Assembly: GCA_964592425.1 (NCBI GenBank)
Contig: CAZQCG010000001.1
Coordinates: 1-64,000 of the forward strand
From: Viridilinea sp964592425
GTDB taxonomy: Bacteria; Chloroflexota; Chloroflexia; Chloroflexales; Chloroflexaceae
Direction of reading: 5' to 3'
Length of the DNA stretch: 64,000 nt
Positions 63,508 to 64,000 of this stretch are shown in pieces. The notes beneath the pieces were generated by a model. It was not told the DNA's origin. It saw only the letters and a list, made by a program, of their open reading frames with translations, and ran no database searches. Each line of letters starts with the position of its first letter. Position 1 is the stretch's first letter. A program made the position numbers and the translations under genes.

Positions 63508-64000
63508 CTAACAGACGCCCAGGCGCTCCAACAACGGGCGCACCAACTCCCGTGGCACCTGCGCCAGGGGCTGCTGCGGGTGGTGCGAGTCCGAGCCGCC
63601 CGAGACGAGCAAGTTGTAGCGTGTGGCCAGGGTGGCGTAGAAGCGCTGCTGTTCAGGTGTGTGGCTGGGATAGTAGACCTCGATCCCGTCCAGGCCAGCG
63701 GCAGCCATGGCTACGATATCAGCTTCGTCGGCAGGAATGGCGTAGATGCCTTTGCTGCGCCCGGGGTGGGCCAGCACCGCCAGGGCACCCAGGCGATGCG
63801 CAACCCCAATAATGGTCGCAACCTCCAGGGGACGGTAGGCCCCCGGCAATGCTGTCAGGAGAAAGCGCATACCAGCCTCTTCGTCGCCCTCAGCGGCTAC
63901 ACGCCCCGGCAGTTGGTTCAGACGTGCGAGAGCCGTCGCCACCTCAGCCACATTCGGCGCACGGCCCAGACCGTCCAGGCCTGCCAGATGGAAACCCTGG
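63508..64000 (-). CDS. PHP-domain phosphoesterase, partial (5' end beyond the window)
   Basis: At least 164 residues; the gene's start lies past base 64000. Only the C-terminal half is seen, with HRLGALAVLAHPGRSKGIY, GLDGIEVYYPSHTPEQQRFYATLA and LLVSGGSDSHHP, PHP metal-binding motifs of TrpH/YciV-type phosphoesterases. The frame continues upstream without a stop (GFHLAGLDGLGRAPNVAEVA at the edge), so a GTG at 63951 is not the true start. Possible substrates are nucleotide or ssRNA/DNA phosphates (TrpH-like RNase AM); unproven. Confidence 0.85.
   Translation of the reverse strand, partial: QGFHLAGLDGLGRAPNVAEVATALARLNQLPGRVAAEGDEEAGMRFLLTALPGAYRPLEVATIIGVAHRLGALAVLAHPGRSKGIYAIPADEADIVAMAAAGLDGIEVYYPSHTPEQQRFYATLATRYNLLVSGGSDSHHPQQPLAQVPRELVRPLLERLGVC

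Overview
The window is about 64 kb of dense, GC-rich bacterial chromosome, with roughly 54 protein genes and one tRNA. It has no plasmid, phage or IS transposase genes. The gene mix suggests a member of the Chloroflexota, probably class Chloroflexia: many Cys-anchored lipoproteins, an amidase with WYFAEG modules, a TIR-WD40 protein, large GAF/PAS signalling proteins, a MurT-type ligase, an F420-type LLM oxidoreductase and an HrcA/CIRCE heat-shock operon. This placement is inference from gene families; there is no rRNA here to confirm it.

Layout. 0.1-0.6 kb: a PepSY exported protein on the minus strand. 0.8-8.3 kb: a seven-gene plus-strand operon for a membrane-linked uptake [NiFe] hydrogenase (ferredoxin, FAD oxidoreductase, b-type membrane cytochrome, 15-heme c-type cytochrome, CDF metal transporter, small and large subunits). 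It abuts a VWA lipoprotein on the other strand. 9.9-12.6 kb: murT, a probably frameshifted small gene, and proC. 12.6-18.6 kb: a full mrpABCDEFG cation/proton antiporter operon, read leftward. 18.8-21.8 kb: a cupredoxin lipoprotein, then a CaCA antiporter and a TerC protein that diverge from one intergenic region. That region carries two yybP-ykoY-type (Mn2+) riboswitches back to back.

22-26.6 kb: two exported surface proteins (PGRP amidase with WYFAEG repeats; a lipoprotein with carboxypeptidase-regulatory-like repeats and a DUF4015-like TIM barrel). 26.7-29.7 kb: a REC-GAF-PAS-cyclase. 29.8-32.3 kb: a MITE-like element, followed by an unusual ICMT/Lgt-like fusion translationally coupled to a WYFD/CrtC-AttH-like protein. 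32.4-36.5 kb: an orphan 7-8 TM protein, an M50 protease and an FAH-family enzyme. 36.6-44.2 kb: htpG and hrcA-grpE-dnaK-dnaJ-rlmB with a perfect CIRCE element. 44.3-46 kb: a 41-codon gene with its own promoter and hairpin, a 90-residue unknown and rsgA. 46-49.8 kb: two tandem metallo-beta-lactamase-fold paralogues (one with damaged metal motifs), an LLM oxidoreductase and a membrane-anchored gluzincin. 50-59.6 kb: carB, a hybrid-sensor-like histidine kinase, a 53-residue membrane peptide, a GNAT enzyme, glutamate dehydrogenase, a response regulator and a HAD phosphatase. 59.6-64 kb: TIR-WD40, an acyl-CoA thioesterase, initiator tRNA-Met, a NUDIX hydrolase and a partial PHP phosphoesterase.

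The most coherent systems are four: the hydrogenase electron-transfer operon, the paired Mn riboswitches serving two membrane transporters, the methyltransferase-Lgt pair beside a small mobile element, and the HrcA regulon that includes rlmB. All coordinates and motifs were read by eye. Family names rest on motif recognition, not on database searches.
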